Shown one piece after another: positions 55,972 through 64,000 of a stretch of 64,000 nt of DNA. Where the stretch lies: positions 372,001 through 436,000 of the forward strand of contig NZ_JACIEE010000003.1 of assembly GCF_014196765.1 (NCBI RefSeq), given 5' to 3'. Origin of the DNA: Mycoplana azooxidifex. Lineage in GTDB: Bacteria > Pseudomonadota > Alphaproteobacteria > Rhizobiales > Rhizobiaceae. Each line of letters starts with the position of its first letter. Positions within the stretch are counted from its first letter, which is position 1. Under the pieces are notes generated by a model. The model was not told the origin of the DNA. It made no database searches and saw only the letters and a program-made list of their open reading frames with translations. The position numbers and the translations under genes were made by a program.

Positions 55972-56607
55972 ATGAGCGGAACCCTTGTCCTTGTTCGCCA
56001 CGGCCAGAGCGAATGGAACCTGAAGAACCTGTTCACCGGCTGGAAGGACCCGGACCTGACGCCGCTCGGCGTCGAGGAAGCCAATGCCGGCGGCAAGGCG
56101 CTGGCCGACACCGGCATCAAGTTCGACATCGCCTTTACCTCCGACCTGTCGCGGGCGCAGAAGACCTGCCAGATCGTGCTGGACAATGTCGGCCAGCCCG
56201 ACCTTGAGACGATCCGCGACCAGGCGCTGAACGAACGCGACTATGGCGACCTCTCCGGCCTCAACAAGGACGACGCGCGAGCCAAGTGGGGTGAGGAACA
56301 GGTGCACATCTGGCGCCGCTCCTACGACGTGCCGCCGCCGGGCGGCGAAAGCCTGCGCGACACCGGCGCCCGCGTCTGGCCCTATTACCTGACCGATATC
56401 CTGCCGCGCGTGCTCGCGGGCGAGACGGTGCTGGTGGCCGCGCACGGCAACTCGCTGCGCGCGCTCGTCATGGTTCTGGACCGGCTGACGAAGGAGCAGG
56501 TGTTGAACCTGAACCTCGCGACCGGTGTTCCCATGGTCTACAGGCTGAACGCGGATTCGACCGTCGCCTCGAAGGAAGTGCTGGGGGACATGTCCGGCGC
56601 GCATTGA
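55972..56607 (+). CDS. gpmA: 2,3-bisphosphoglycerate-dependent phosphoglycerate mutase
   Basis: Glycolytic mutase interconverting 3- and 2-phosphoglycerate. The 211-residue protein is the short alphaproteobacterial form. The phosphohistidine motif [10 protein letters not shown] is at 6-15, [15 protein letters not shown] near 84, and the second catalytic His in [11 protein letters not shown] near 156. GAGGAG lies 10 nt before the ATG. It follows dapB by 33 nt. Confidence 0.95.
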   Translation: MSGTLVLVRHGQSEWNLKNLFTGWKDPDLTPLGVEEANAGGKALADTGIKFDIAFTSDLSRAQKTCQIVLDNVGQPDLETIRDQALNERDYGDLSGLNKDDARAKWGEEQVHIWRRSYDVPPPGGESLRDTGARVWPYYLTDILPRVLAGETVLVAAHGNSLRALVMVLDRLTKEQVLNLNLATGVPMVYRLNADSTVASKEVLGDMSGAH

Positions 56608-56631
56608 TGCGACGGATATTGACCTTCATGC

Positions 56632-56660
56632 AAAGGGCCGCATTCGCGGCCCTTTTTTTA
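56632..56660 (+). terminator. Rho-independent terminator after gpmA
   Basis: Stem AAAGGGCCGC-ATTC-GCGGCCCTTT followed by further T residues. It ends the exporter-dapB-gpmA transcript and its T tract touches the end of the convergent Ada-like gene. Confidence 0.9.
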
Positions 56661-57530
56661 CGCCTTGCCGGCTTCCCAGCCGAGCATTGCCCGCTTGCGG
56701 GTGAGGCCCCAGTGGTAGCCGGTAAGCGCGCCGCTCTTGCCGAGCGCGCGATGGCAGGGGACGACGAAGGATATGGGGTTGCGGCCGACGGCAGCGCCGA
56801 CGGCGCGCGAGGCGGTCGGCTGGCCGAGCTGGCCGGCGATATCGGAGTAGGTGACGGCCTGGCCGAGCGGTATGCGCAGCAGCGCCTCCCAGACGCGTAT
56901 CTGGAAATCCGAGCCGATCAGGACGATACGCAGCGGTTCCTCCGGATGCCAGCGCTCGGGATCGAATATGCGCGCGGCATAGGGCGCGGTCGCCTCGTCG
57001 TCGCGGACATAGGTGGCGTTGGGCCAGCGGCAGGTCATGTCGTCGAGGCAAGCCTGCTCGTCGCCGTCGTCGGCGAAGGCAAGGCCGGCAAGGCCGCGAT
57101 CCGTGGCCATCACCAGCGCCTGGCCGAACGGCGAGACGTGGAAGCCGTAGCGGATCGTCAGGCCGGCGCCGCGCGCCTTCCATTCGCCGGGCGACATCGC
57201 TTCGTGAGTGACGAAGAGATCGTGCAGCCGGCCGGGACCGGACAGGCCGATCTCGAAGCTGGTCTCGAGCAGCGGCATGTCCTCGTGGCGCAACAGCCGC
57301 TTGGCGTGATCCAGCGTGATCGCCTGCAAAAACGCCTTCGGCGAGAGGCCGGCCCATCGGGTGAAGGTCTTCTGCAACTGCGTCGGCGGCTGCCTCAGGC
57401 GGGCGGCCAGGTCGTCCAGCGAGGGCTGGTCGCGATAGTCCTCGGTGATCATCTCGATGACGCGGCGGACCGTCTCGTAGTCCGAACCCGCAGGGGTGAT
57501 GTCGGCATTCAGCGTGGCGGTGATGTTCAT
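56658..57530 (-). CDS. Ada-like protein: AraC-type HTH plus O6-alkylguanine-DNA alkyltransferase
   Basis: A 290-residue DNA repair protein and possible regulator. An AraC-type helix-turn-helix region (about 18-115) is fused to a suicide alkyltransferase domain with the active-site FVVPCHRALGKSGALTGYHW near 254-273. The N-terminal zinc/phosphotriester-repair domain of full Ada (with its regulatory Cys) is absent, so it cannot sense methyl-phosphotriesters the way E. coli Ada does. Single gene. Confidence 0.9.
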   Translation of the reverse strand: MNITATLNADITPAGSDYETVRRVIEMITEDYRDQPSLDDLAARLRQPPTQLQKTFTRWAGLSPKAFLQAITLDHAKRLLRHEDMPLLETSFEIGLSGPGRLHDLFVTHEAMSPGEWKARGAGLTIRYGFHVSPFGQALVMATDRGLAGLAFADDGDEQACLDDMTCRWPNATYVRDDEATAPYAARIFDPERWHPEEPLRIVLIGSDFQIRVWEALLRIPLGQAVTYSDIAGQLGQPTASRAVGAAVGRNPISFVVPCHRALGKSGALTGYHWGLTRKRAMLGWEAGKA

Positions 57531-57611
57531 GTTCTTTCTCCTGACCTTCAGGAAACCATGCCTTGCTACAGGTCGCCACCCGAAACTTGCGGCAGCAATC
57601 AGTGACCGCGA

Positions 57612-58112
57612 TCAGTGACCGCGCTTGACGCGCGCGAGCGCGCCGGAAAAGGCGGATGCGAAACGCTCGCGGTCGTCGAGGTGCAGGAATCCGCCGACGT
57701 CGGTCCACCGTCCCTGCCCGCTCACCGACATGCCGGTGATGCCGATCTCCTCCTTGCGCGCGACGTTGAAGCGCGCCCAGAAGGGGTTGAAGTCATGCGC
57801 AGTCTCGCGCCCGGCAGGGTCGCGCTTGCGGATCGCGATATTGGTGCGCGACAGGGCGATCAGTTCGGATGCGCGGGCCGCGCGGTTGTTGAACCAGAAG
57901 GCGCCGAACAGGATCAGGAAGTCGGCGCCGAAGAACATCATCACCGGCCAGGCGCCGGAGAGGAGGAAGACAGCCATATGGGCGAAGGTCAGCGCGCCCG
58001 TGATGAGGAAGAAGACGAAGTGACCCTTGTGGCCGAGCGAGCGGTGCGGCCTGAGTTCGGCGAGGAACACAGGCCGTTCGTTCGCGCTGATATCGTCGTT
58101 GCCATCGCTCAT
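57612..58112 (-). CDS. DUF2244 family membrane protein
   Basis: A 166-residue protein with two adjacent membrane spans (about 32-52 and 58-76) and a C-terminal cytoplasmic domain. It starts with a typical FLAELRPHRSLGHKGHF segment (about 16-32), and the FWFNNRAAR and DFNPFWARFNV stretches also match the DUF2244 family found across alphaproteobacteria near cytochrome oxidase or nth genes. Function unknown. It diverges from nth with 22 nt between start codons. Confidence 0.85.
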   Translation of the reverse strand: MSDGNDDISANERPVFLAELRPHRSLGHKGHFVFFLITGALTFAHMAVFLLSGAWPVMMFFGADFLILFGAFWFNNRAARASELIALSRTNIAIRKRDPAGRETAHDFNPFWARFNVARKEEIGITGMSVSGQGRWTDVGGFLHLDDRERFASAFSGALARVKRGH

Positions 58113-58134
58113 GGCCGATGACTATAGAGGCAGG

Positions 58135-58899
58135 ATGAAAAACGCGAAACCCAAATCGAAGACCGGTGCCGTCCCGGCGCCGGGACGCCGCAGCGCCAGG
58201 CCGAAATGCGCCTATTCGCCGGACGAGATCCGCGAGATCTTCCGCCGCTTCTCCATCCAGCGGCCGGAGCCGAAAGGCGAGCTCGAGCACGTCAATCCCT
58301 TCACCCTCGTCGTTGCCGTCGCGCTCTCGGCGCAGGCGACCGATGCCGGGGTGAACAAGGCGACCCGCGCGCTGTTTGCGATCGCCGATACGCCGGAGAA
58401 AATGCTGGCGCTCGGCGAGGACAGGGTTCGCGACTACATCAAGACGATCGGGCTCTTCCGCAACAAGGCGAAGAACGTCATCGCGTTGAGCCGGAAACTC
58501 GTCGACGAGTTCGGCGGCGAGGTGCCGCGCACCCGCGAGGAACTGGTGACGCTTCCGGGCGTCGGCCGCAAGACTGCGAACGTGGTGCTGTCGATGGCAT
58601 TCGGCCAGGCGACGATGGCGGTCGACACCCACATTTTCCGCATCGCCAACCGGATCTGTCTGGCGCCGGGGAAAACCCCGGACGAGGTCGAGGCGCAACT
58701 GATGCGGATCGTGCCGGACGACTATCTCTACCACGCCCATCACTGGCTGATCCTGCACGGGCGCTACGTCTGCAAGGCACGCAAGCCGGAATGCGAGCGC
58801 TGCGTGATCGCCGACATCTGCAGGTCGCCCGAGAAGACCTGCGACATCCCCGCACCGCTGGTGGAACTGCCGCCGCAGACAATCGCCGCCGCGCAGTAG
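58135..58899 (+). CDS. nth: Endonuclease III
   Basis: Bifunctional DNA glycosylase/AP lyase for oxidised pyrimidines. The 254-residue protein has ALSAQATDAGVN near 63, the HhH motif LPGVGRKTANVVL near 141 with the catalytic Lys, and the catalytic Asp in VDTHIFRIANR near 162. The 4Fe-4S cluster ligands follow the C-x6-C-x2-C-x5-C pattern near 213-229. The basic N-terminal tail is about 25 residues longer than in E. coli. The ATG at 58135 has GAGG upstream; an ATG at 58111 would lengthen the tail by eight. Confidence 0.94.
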   Translation: MKNAKPKSKTGAVPAPGRRSARPKCAYSPDEIREIFRRFSIQRPEPKGELEHVNPFTLVVAVALSAQATDAGVNKATRALFAIADTPEKMLALGEDRVRDYIKTIGLFRNKAKNVIALSRKLVDEFGGEVPRTREELVTLPGVGRKTANVVLSMAFGQATMAVDTHIFRIANRICLAPGKTPDEVEAQLMRIVPDDYLYHAHHWLILHGRYVCKARKPECERCVIADICRSPEKTCDIPAPLVELPPQTIAAAQ

Positions 58900-58906
58900 A
58901 GATCCT

Positions 58907-59485
58907 CTACCGCGGGCAGAGACCGTCGATCAGGCGGACGATGGCTGCCTCGTAGGCGGCGCGGTCGCCACCTTCGGCGATCTCGATCGCCGCCCGGTCG
59001 AAGGCCGAAGACAACAGCGCCGTCACCTGGTCCAGCAACCGGCCCGCCTCGTCCGTAGCCGGAAGCAGGTTCGACAGGCCTGCGCGCAGCGACGCTTCGG
59101 CGTTGTTGCGATCGAGGGCTGCCGCTCTTTCGGAACCGAGGACGGCGGGCGCATCGAGAAGCAGCAGCCGCGTCCTGCCCTTTTGCGACATCGCGTCGAA
59201 ATAACCTCTCGCCCCGACGACCAGCGCCTTGCGGGCGGCCGTCTCCGGGGCGGCCCGCGCCTCGATCTCCGCTGCCACGGTCCTCGCCTCCCGTTCGACA
59301 ACGGCGAGGAACAGCGCCTTCTTGTCCTCGAAATGGTGATAGAGCGCGCCGCGCGTGACGCCGGCGGCAGAGACGATATCGGGGGTGGCCGTGTCGGCGT
59401 AGCCCCTGTCGACGAAGAGCGCTCGCGCTGCGTCGAGAAGTGCCGTGCGCGTGGCCTCCGTTCGGTCCTTGTTGCTGCGGGCCAT
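58907..59485 (-). CDS. TetR family regulator
   Basis: A 192-residue repressor. The N-terminal helix-turn-helix is typical: RTALLDAARALFVDRGYADT near 13 and VSAAGVTRGALYHHFEDKKA near 39. The ligand-binding domain is Ala/Arg-rich without recognisable specificity. The ATG at 59485 follows AGAGGACGAA; a longer open frame to 59578 would run through the operator. It diverges from the VOC gene at 59568, its likely target. Confidence 0.9.
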   Translation of the reverse strand: MARSNKDRTEATRTALLDAARALFVDRGYADTATPDIVSAAGVTRGALYHHFEDKKALFLAVVEREARTVAAEIEARAAPETAARKALVVGARGYFDAMSQKGRTRLLLLDAPAVLGSERAAALDRNNAEASLRAGLSNLLPATDEAGRLLDQVTALLSSAFDRAAIEIAEGGDRAAYEAAIVRLIDGLCPR

Positions 59486-59498
59486 TTCGTCCTCTTTA

Positions 59499-59545
59499 CA
59501 TACATTCTGTACGTATGATACATAGAAACATGCAGATTGTATGTT
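59499..59545. promoter_or_regulatory. Operator region between TetR and VOC genes
   Basis: The inverted repeat CATAC-N9-GTATG (59499-59517) is followed by a related imperfect repeat, ATACATA near 59519 and TGTATGT near 59538. It is the only clearly AT-rich palindromic DNA between the two divergent start codons (82 nt), so it should be the TetR binding site controlling both. Confidence 0.6.
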
Positions 59546-59567
59546 ATCGTCGAAAGGAAGAAAAGCC

Positions 59568-59993
59568 ATGAAATGCACGAGCTACTATCCGGTCATCATG
59601 ACCGACGACGTCGCAGGCACCGCCGCCTTCTATTGCGAACATTTCCGCTTCCAGCCGCTCTTCACCAGCGACTGGTACATCCACCTGCAGTCGGCAGAGG
59701 ACGAGCATGTGACGCTGGCCATCCTCGACGGGCAGCATGAGACGATACCGGAGGCCGGTCGCGGCAAGGTGTCGGGCCTGCTCCTGAACTTCGAGGTCGA
59801 GGATCCCGATGCGGTGCACGCGGCCTGTCGCGCGGCGGGCCTGCCGATCCTCAAGGCCCTGTGCGACGAGGATTTCGGCCAGCGGCACTTCATCACCGCC
59901 GATCCCAACGGCGTGCTGATCGACGTCATCAAGCCGATCCCGCCGAGCGCCGAATTCGCCGCGCAATACGACGCCTCCGCGCTGCCGTCCTGA
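59568..59993 (+). CDS. VOC/glyoxalase family protein
   Basis: A 141-residue single-domain vicinal-oxygen-chelate protein. The beta-alpha-beta-beta-beta units are seen in [20 protein letters not shown] near 5 and in the second half, ending [17 protein letters not shown] near 110. Members include glyoxalases, dioxygenases and antibiotic-binding proteins; the function here is unknown. AGGAAG precedes the ATG at 59568. Control by the divergent TetR protein suggests a role in detoxifying a small molecule. Confidence 0.85.
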   Translation: MKCTSYYPVIMTDDVAGTAAFYCEHFRFQPLFTSDWYIHLQSAEDEHVTLAILDGQHETIPEAGRGKVSGLLLNFEVEDPDAVHAACRAAGLPILKALCDEDFGQRHFITADPNGVLIDVIKPIPPSAEFAAQYDASALPS

Positions 59994-59996
59994 GCG

Positions 59997-60710
59997 TCAG
60001 CCGCGAAAGCCGGGGTCGGCGCGGGACAGCAGCTTGTGCAGGTGGACCATCATGCCCGCCGCGAAAAGCGGCGTCAGGAGGTTGACGACCGGCACGGCGA
60101 GGAACGCGGCGACGAGGAGACCGGCCAGGAAGACGGTGGAGGCGTGCTTGGCACGGAACAGCCGCGCCTCCTCCGGCGACCGGAAGCGCATGGCGGCGAA
60201 CTCGAAGAACTCGCGGCCGAGCAGGTAGCCGTTGACCAGGAAGAAGGCGATCAGGTTGACGCCGGGAATGAACAGCAGAAAAAGGGCGATGAGGTTGCCG
60301 AGCAGCACGACGCCGAGGAACTTGAGCGAGCCCGCAATCGCCGGCCACAGCGGCAGCGCCCTGCCCGGCGGATCGCCCGGATAATCGCGCGCCTCGACGA
60401 CCTCGGCCACGTCGTCCAGGAAGAAGCCGGCGATGACCGCCGTGACCGGCGCCAGAAGCAGCGCCAGCGACAGCGCAAGACCGATGCTCGCCATGATGCC
60501 GAAGATCACGGTGAGCCAGCCCGTCCAATCGGGGAGCCCGGGCATGTAGCCGGAGACCCATGGCCAGGCAAAGGCGATGAAACTCTCGCGTAACGCGAAC
60601 CAGAGCACAATCAGGACCAGGATCGTCAGGCCCAGCACTTTCCAGAACACGCGCCGTGTTTCCGGCGCAAACAGATTGCCGAGCGCCAGGCGCGCCGCGT
60701 CGAGGACCAT
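59997..60710 (-). CDS. EI24 domain (CysZ-like) membrane protein
   Basis: A 237-residue inner-membrane protein of the EI24/CysZ family (PF07264), with about four to six spans. It begins LDAARLALGNLFAPETRRVF, has a conserved cytoplasmic segment DDVAEVVEARDYPGDPPGRA near 95, and FIPGVNLIAFFLVNGYLLGR near 141. CysZ is a sulfate channel, but alphaproteobacterial members are not shown to be. The ATG at 60710 has GGGAG about 9 nt upstream. It converges with the VOC gene with only 3 nt between them. Confidence 0.82.
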   Translation of the reverse strand: MVLDAARLALGNLFAPETRRVFWKVLGLTILVLIVLWFALRESFIAFAWPWVSGYMPGLPDWTGWLTVIFGIMASIGLALSLALLLAPVTAVIAGFFLDDVAEVVEARDYPGDPPGRALPLWPAIAGSLKFLGVVLLGNLIALFLLFIPGVNLIAFFLVNGYLLGREFFEFAAMRFRSPEEARLFRAKHASTVFLAGLLVAAFLAVPVVNLLTPLFAAGMMVHLHKLLSRADPGFRG

Positions 60711-60787
60711 GCCGATACTCCCTTTCGTTGCGCTCGATGTAGGGTGTGGAAAACCGGCCCGCAAGCCGTGGCTTTTGACGGCGCAAT

Positions 60788-60802
60788 TTAAGCCTGCGTT
60801 AA
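60788..60802 (+). promoter_or_regulatory. CtrA box upstream of the chemoreceptor gene
   Basis: TTAA-N7-TTAA, an exact match to the CtrA consensus, 64-79 nt before the start codon. CtrA controls flagellar and chemotaxis genes in many alphaproteobacteria. Confidence 0.6.
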
Positions 60803-60866
60803 ACGGCCGGAACTAGAGTTCACCCAACGTCAGTCGCGGTCGAAATCCAGTTCAGGTGTTTAAACA

Positions 60867-62918
60867 ATGCGCAGCATCAAGATCAGCAGGCTCCTTCCCG
60901 CCCTCTTCGTCCTGATGGTGCTGCTCGGCGGGCTACAGGGTGCGGTCGCCTTCAGGTCGCTGTCGACGATCACCGGCCAGTTCGAGCGTATCGGGCAGGA
61001 GCGCATGCCCCAGATGAGCGAGATCCTGCAGATCAGCAACGACTTCTCCGTCCTGAACGGCACCTTTTCCGAACACCTCCTCTCGATGGACCCGGACGAA
61101 CTGACGGCGATCGAAAAGAGGATCGCCGACGATGCCGCGGTGCTGAACCAGCGGATCGACGCCTATGCGAACGCCGTGTCGGGCGATCCGGCTGCGGCGG
61201 GCACTGTCGCCGGCATCAAGGACAGCCTGTCGGCCTATCTGGCCGAATCGGAGAAGCTGAAGCAGTTTTCCGCCATTGCCGCCAAGGGGCCGGCGCTGGA
61301 GATCTTCCACGGTCCGATGAAGCAGCAGGCCGACACGATCGATGCCGGCCTGAAGAGCCTCGTCGCCACCAACCAGTCGCTGACGACGCAGGCCATCGAC
61401 GCCGCGCAGGCCGAGCAGGATTCCGCCTATCAGCTGACGATCGCCTCGCTCGTGCTGTCGGTCGGCCTCGCCATCGCGGCGATCTTCATCGTCCACCGGC
61501 GCGTCGTGCGCCCCCTGGACGGCATCGCCGCTGCCATGAAGAAGGTGGCCGATGGAGACATCCACCAGGAGATCCCGCACGCGGAGCGCCGCGACGAGAT
61601 CGGCGAGATGGCTGCAGCCGTCGCCATCTTCCGCGACAATGCCGGCGAGCGTCTGCGCCTGGAGCGCCAGGCCGCTTCCGACCGCGCGAGCACCGATGCC
61701 GAACGCGTGGCCCGCGACGCGGAGCGCAACCGCGAGACCGGCAAGGTGGAGGCCGCGGTCGTATCGCTCGGCGAAGCGCTCGGCCGGCTTGCCGAGGGCG
61801 ACATGACCTGCGCCATCGACACGCCGTTCGACGGCGAGCTCGACCGGCTGCGGCAGGATTTCAATACGTCGGTGTCGCGCCTGCAGGAAGCGCTCTGCGA
61901 GGTCGGCGACAATGCACGGGCAATCGATTCGGGTGCGCGCGAGATCCGCGGCGCCGCCGACGCGCTTGCCCGCCGTACCGAACAGCAGGCAGCCTCCGTG
62001 GAGGAAACGGCTGCAGCGCTGGACCAGATCACGACGACCGTGCGCGATTCCACCCGCCGCGCCGAGGAGGCCGGCGAACTCGTCGGGCGCACCCGGGCCG
62101 GCGCGGAAAAATCGGGCGCGGTGGTGCGCCGCGCCATTTCCGCCATGCAGCAGATCGAACAGTCCTCCAGGGAGATCGGCAACATCATCGGCGTCATCGA
62201 CGAAATCGCCTTCCAGACCAACCTTCTGGCCTTGAATGCCGGCGTCGAGGCTGCGCGCGCGGGCGACGCGGGCAAGGGTTTCGCCGTGGTGGCGCAGGAA
62301 GTGCGCGAACTGGCGCAGCGCTCGGCCAAGGCCGCGCACGAGATCAAGGCGCTGATCACCACCTCCAGCAAACAGGTTCAGAACGGCGTGGCGCTCGTCG
62401 GCGACACGGGCAAGGCGCTGGAGACGATCGTCGTGGAGGTCGAGGAAATCAACGGACATGTCCAGGCGATCGTCCAGGCGGCCCGCGAACAGGCGCTCGG
62501 CCTTTCGGAAATCAATACGGCCGTCGGAAACATGGACCAGGGCACGCAGCAGAACGCCGCCATGGTCGAGGAGACGACGGCGGCAAGCCATGGACTGGCA
62601 AGCGACGTGCAGGCGCTCAACGCGCTGATCGGCCGCTTCAACGTCGGAACGTCGCTCAGTCAGGCGGCACGCGGGTCGCAGTTGCATGTGGTGCCGGGAA
62701 CCGAGGCCGCAAACGCCTCGGCCAGCAAGCCGCGCGCGCCCGCAGCGGACATACTCTCCCAGCCGCCGCGCAAATCGCCCGGTCAGTGGAACGTGAAGGC
62801 TGCGAGCAAGGCATCGCGGGCCGTCGCCTCGCCGGCACATCTGCTGAACCAGAAGCTGGCGGGAGCGCTCGGCGCAAGGCAGGCGGAAGCCAAGGACGGG
62901 GACTGGGAAGAATTCTGA
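60867..62918 (+). CDS. Methyl-accepting chemotaxis protein
   Basis: A 683-residue transmembrane chemoreceptor. Span 1 is about 8-28, a helical periplasmic sensor domain about 30-188, and span 2 about 190-212, followed by a HAMP domain (213-266), a second HAMP-like unit (about 300-345; [20 protein letters not shown]) and the signalling domain. The hairpin tip is exact: [20 protein letters not shown] near 448. The C-terminus ends DWEEF, a CheR/CheB-binding pentapeptide on a flexible linker, so this is a high-abundance-type receptor that can support adaptation. The ligand is unknown. Confidence 0.94.
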   Translation: MRSIKISRLLPALFVLMVLLGGLQGAVAFRSLSTITGQFERIGQERMPQMSEILQISNDFSVLNGTFSEHLLSMDPDELTAIEKRIADDAAVLNQRIDAYANAVSGDPAAAGTVAGIKDSLSAYLAESEKLKQFSAIAAKGPALEIFHGPMKQQADTIDAGLKSLVATNQSLTTQAIDAAQAEQDSAYQLTIASLVLSVGLAIAAIFIVHRRVVRPLDGIAAAMKKVADGDIHQEIPHAERRDEIGEMAAAVAIFRDNAGERLRLERQAASDRASTDAERVARDAERNRETGKVEAAVVSLGEALGRLAEGDMTCAIDTPFDGELDRLRQDFNTSVSRLQEALCEVGDNARAIDSGAREIRGAADALARRTEQQAASVEETAAALDQITTTVRDSTRRAEEAGELVGRTRAGAEKSGAVVRRAISAMQQIEQSSREIGNIIGVIDEIAFQTNLLALNAGVEAARAGDAGKGFAVVAQEVRELAQRSAKAAHEIKALITTSSKQVQNGVALVGDTGKALETIVVEVEEINGHVQAIVQAAREQALGLSEINTAVGNMDQGTQQNAAMVEETTAASHGLASDVQALNALIGRFNVGTSLSQAARGSQLHVVPGTEAANASASKPRAPAADILSQPPRKSPGQWNVKAASKASRAVASPAHLLNQKLAGALGARQAEAKDGDWEEF

Positions 62919-63000
62919 TCGCCTGCGCCCACCGGCGGTGAGAACCATCTTCGGCGGGACCGGCCCCCGGGGCCGGATCGGCCTTCGGGGTTCCTTGATG

Positions 63001-64000
63001 TCAGGGCGAGCCCGTCGCCGGCGCGTCGGAGCCAGACGGATAGAGATGCTCGCCGCCGCGGAAATCGCGGATGCGGAAGCAACCGTCGTCGCTCTCGCGG
63101 ACGGCGTCCGAAAGCACGGAGACCTTTCCGTGGCCTCCCGGTATGTCGAGGATATAGGTCGGCTGGCAGAGACCGGAAATGCGGCCGCGCAACTGCGCCA
63201 CCAGCGCCTTTCCCTCGGCGAGGCCGAGGCGGAAATGGCTGGTGCCGGGCGCAAGATCCGGATGGTGCAGATAGTAGGGCCGGATACGGTTCTCGACGAA
63301 GGCACGCATCAACGCGGCCAGCACATCGGCGTCATCGTTGACGCCCTTCAGGAGCACCGTCTGGCTGATCATCGCGATCCCGGCATCGACCAACCGTGCG
63401 CAGGCCGCGCGCGCCTGCGGCGTCAGCTCGCGCGGATGGTTGGCGTGCAGCGCGACATAGGTCGTCTTGCCCGACGCCTTCAGGGCACCGACGAGTTCGG
63501 AATCGATGTGGTCGGGCTCGACCACGGGGACGCGGGTGTGGAAGCGGACGACCTTGACGTGGCCGATGGCCGCCAGCCGCTCCATGATGTCGCGCAGGCG
63601 GCGGGCGGACAGGACCAACGGATCGCCGCCGGTGAGGATCACCTCCCAGATGTCCGGCCGCGCGGCGATATAGGCGATGGCCGCATCGAGCTGTTCGGGG
63701 GTGAGCGTCCCCAGCCCGGACGGCCCGACCATCTCGCGGCGGAAACAGAAGCGGCAATAGACCGGGCAGACATGCACCGCCTTGAGCAGCACCCGATCGG
63801 GGTAGCGATGAACGATGCCCTCCACGGGGCTGTGGGCGAGGTCGCCAATCGGATCGATCCGCTCCTCGGCGCGAACGAGGAGTTCCGCTGCATCGGGGAC
63901 GAACTGCAGCGCGATCGGATCGCGCGGATCTTCGCGGTCGATCATCGCCGCGACCGCCGGCGTCAGCGCAACCGCATAGCGCTCGCCGACCCGGGCAATG
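63001..64000 (-). CDS. epmB: EF-P beta-lysylation enzyme / lysine 2,3-aminomutase-like (5' end outside window)
   Basis: Radical SAM, PLP-dependent aminomutase. The visible 333 codons include the 4Fe-4S site CPVYCRFC (C-x3-C-x2-C) with RR following, the SAM-binding ILTGGDPLVLS, and the PLP Lys region with GGHGKVSVLSD near the end. Length and sequence fit EpmB, which makes (R)-beta-lysine on or for elongation factor P. The frame runs on through the right edge (codons IARVGERYAVALTPAVAA precede the Met at 63945), so the N-terminus is missing. A GC-rich hairpin without a U tract (about 62964-62982) lies between it and the convergent receptor gene. Confidence 0.88.
   Translation of the reverse strand, partial: IARVGERYAVALTPAVAAMIDREDPRDPIALQFVPDAAELLVRAEERIDPIGDLAHSPVEGIVHRYPDRVLLKAVHVCPVYCRFCFRREMVGPSGLGTLTPEQLDAAIAYIAARPDIWEVILTGGDPLVLSARRLRDIMERLAAIGHVKVVRFHTRVPVVEPDHIDSELVGALKASGKTTYVALHANHPRELTPQARAACARLVDAGIAMISQTVLLKGVNDDADVLAALMRAFVENRIRPYYLHHPDLAPGTSHFRLGLAEGKALVAQLRGRISGLCQPTYILDIPGGHGKVSVLSDAVRESDDGCFRIRDFRGGEHLYPSGSDAPATGSP

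Noticed and set aside
60933-63305. A 790-codon open frame antisense to the chemoreceptor
   Set aside because: It runs across the receptor and into the EpmB-like gene in a shadow frame. The Arg/Asp/His-rich product has no domain, while both real genes carry diagnostic motifs.

Overview
The window is GC-rich, tightly packed chromosomal DNA from an alphaproteobacterium, most likely a member of the Rhizobiaceae (Rhizobium, Ensifer or Shinella type). The evidence is the gene content and order: dnaX downstream of the SRP RNA gene with HIT/nudC alongside; a single-Cys DnaX of the rhizobial kind; a cpa/tad Flp-pilus locus; yejABEF; glk-ABC exporter-dapB-gpmA; an EF-P lysine-aminomutase-like gene; and CtrA-type TTAA-N7-TTAA boxes. 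I see no phage, insertion sequence or CRISPR array. Genus cannot be fixed without a search.

Layout. 1-5.9 kb: dnaX (cut by the left edge), SRP RNA, HIT protein, nudC, pheA-kdsB and a membrane-anchored cytochrome c. 6-9.9 kb: an AEC transporter, two small convergent DUF883-like membrane proteins, candidate small RNAs, a 44-residue membrane protein and a degenerate nuclease-like protein. 10-16 kb: a carboxy-SAM synthase (CmoA) homologue next to an isoprenylcysteine-methyltransferase-like membrane enzyme, a tyrosine-phosphatase-like protein, a YegD-like Hsp70, an RTX protein, tRNA-Ser(GGA) and msrA.

16.2-28.3 kb is a nucleoside uptake and catabolism block. A BMP-type binding protein, one double ATPase and two permeases bring nucleosides in. 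Cdd, PunA, DeoA, Add, DeoB and DeoC take them to free bases, glyceraldehyde-3-phosphate and acetaldehyde, and Upp salvages uracil. SlyX and an aspartic-protease-like gene sit in it on the other strand.

28.4-40.6 kb is a Flp/Tad pilus locus: two TadE-like pseudopilins and an orphan secretin N-domain protein on the minus strand, then pilA, cpaA and cpaBCDEF-tadBC on the plus strand, then tadD facing back. CtrA-like boxes precede pilA, cpaB and tadD, and another precedes the chemoreceptor gene at 60.9 kb. This suggests the pilus and a chemotaxis receptor share cell-cycle control.

40.7-64 kb: M17 aminopeptidase, MarR regulator and NlpC/P60 hydrolase; ghrA and the yejABEF peptide importer; mepA; mgsA, glk, an ABC exporter, dapB and gpmA; an Ada-like alkyltransferase, DUF2244 protein and nth; a TetR/VOC divergent pair; an EI24-family membrane protein; a chemoreceptor with a CheR/CheB tether; and an EpmB-like radical SAM enzyme cut by the right edge.

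The least conventional parts are the cmoA plus membrane methyltransferase pair, the CtrA-box set and the structured non-coding stretches at 7.2 and 8.6 kb.
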